From: Betaproteobacteria bacterium
Lineage (GTDB): Bacteria; Pseudomonadota; Gammaproteobacteria; Burkholderiales; SG8-39
Assembly (NCBI GenBank): GCA_005881575.1
Contig: VBCA01000024.1
Coordinates: forward strand, 1-64,000
Length of the DNA: 64,000 nucleotides
Reading direction: 5' to 3'
Part shown: positions 63,822 to 64,000 of the stretch, one piece after another
How positions within the stretch are numbered: position 1 is the stretch's first letter
Layout of the letters: each line of letters begins with the position of its first letter
Translations under genes and position numbers: made by a program
The notes under the pieces: model-generated
Databases searched by the model: none
What the model saw: the letters and a program-made list of their open reading frames with translations, nothing else
Told to the model about the DNA's origin: nothing

Positions 63822-64000
63822 CTAGCTCGCTCTCTTGAGCTTCGCGTCGCGCACGACTCGGCTCCACTTGTCGTGCTCGGCGCGGACGAACGCGGCGGCT
63901 TCTTCGGCGCTCGTCCCGCGCGGCTCGACGCCGACCTTGGCGAAGGCGGCGCGCGCATCGGGATGCTCGATCGCCTTCCTGGTCTCGGCGTTCAGGCGCG
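63822..64000 (-). CDS. C-terminal end of a Bug/TctC-type receptor, cut by window edge
   Basis: The last 58 codons before the TAG at 63822-63824 encode a tail typical of Bug receptors (AAFAKVGVEPRGTSAEEAAA, then FVRAEHDKWSRVVRDAKL). The upstream part lies outside the window. It lies two bases before the decarboxylase-like gene, so the two are likely co-transcribed, suggesting uptake of an organic acid linked to that enzyme; this is inference. Confidence 0.75.
   Translation of the reverse strand, partial: RLNAETRKAIEHPDARAAFAKVGVEPRGTSAEEAAAFVRAEHDKWSRVVRDAKLKRAS

Overview
The window is about 64 kb of GC-rich, gene-dense bacterial chromosome. It most likely comes from a betaproteobacterium, perhaps an uncultured Burkholderiales- or Nitrosomonadales-like lineage; this is inference from gene content. 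Supporting gene orders are dapA-bamC, yciB-bolA-peptidyl-prolyl isomerase, alaC-hom-thrC and mshL-mshM-mshN. Bug/TctC solute receptors and a TRAP system add to the case. I see no rRNA, phage, plasmid, CRISPR array or intact insertion sequence. One tRNA gene, Arg(CCT), is present. With the starts chosen here, no stretch over 300 bases lacks a gene.

Layout. 1-2431: end of an MSHA-type pilus cluster (secretin end, ATPase, and an mshN that appears frameshifted). 2443-5978: acyl-CoA ligase, SemiSWEET, zeta-class GST and Bug receptor. 5982-12103: tRNA-Arg, a 43-residue membrane ORF, DUF924, a hydrolase-OsmC fusion, a methyltransferase, dapA-bamC, a metallo-beta-lactamase-fold hydrolase, and a JmjC hydroxylase with a DUF7931-like partner. 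13273-16712: PrxQ, SlyD-like PPIase, membrane-anchored glutamate-synthase-like FMN protein and an outer-membrane barrel. 16709-25869: nnr, a TRAP transporter, an LhgO-like oxidase and, divergently, a fused 5-oxoprolinase; together these suggest C5-acid uptake and recycling. 25961-32734: an unusual AsmA-like protein with a very long charged helix, purL and a small coiled-coil protein. 32754-36708: a lower-GC Ig/glycoside-hydrolase-like secreted protein, then PPIase-bolA-yciB and a CDGSH protein. 36718-47927: exported methyltransferase, phoH, PrxQ, then a complete lipid A 4-amino-4-deoxy-L-arabinose (arn) operon with arnA split in two genes and a haloacetate-dehalogenase-type hydrolase coupled to its end. 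48022-55095: alaC, GNAT, hom, thrC, small secreted proteins, a hydrolase, DUF2237 and a Spy/CpxP-like protein. 55092-64000: metallophosphoesterase, mutS, a truncated antitoxin-like ORF, MOSC-ferredoxin-reductase fusion, DUF427 protein and three solute-binding proteins.

The most notable observations are these. The arn operon carries a hydrolase with the full haloacetate dehalogenase residue set. The AsmA-like protein joins a winged-helix-like head, a roughly 300-residue Glu/Arg helix and a membrane anchor, and may be preceded by a six-codon leader ORF. A -10-like hexamer recurs 6-8 nt before start codons, suggesting leaderless transcripts. A 65-70 bp imperfect direct repeat flanks the antitoxin/MOSC/DUF427 block. 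A methyltransferase carries a Sec signal peptide. The Ig/glycoside-hydrolase-like gene has a signal peptide encoded in frame upstream of its only standard start codon. GC statements are estimates by eye and family calls come from recognising motifs, not from searches.
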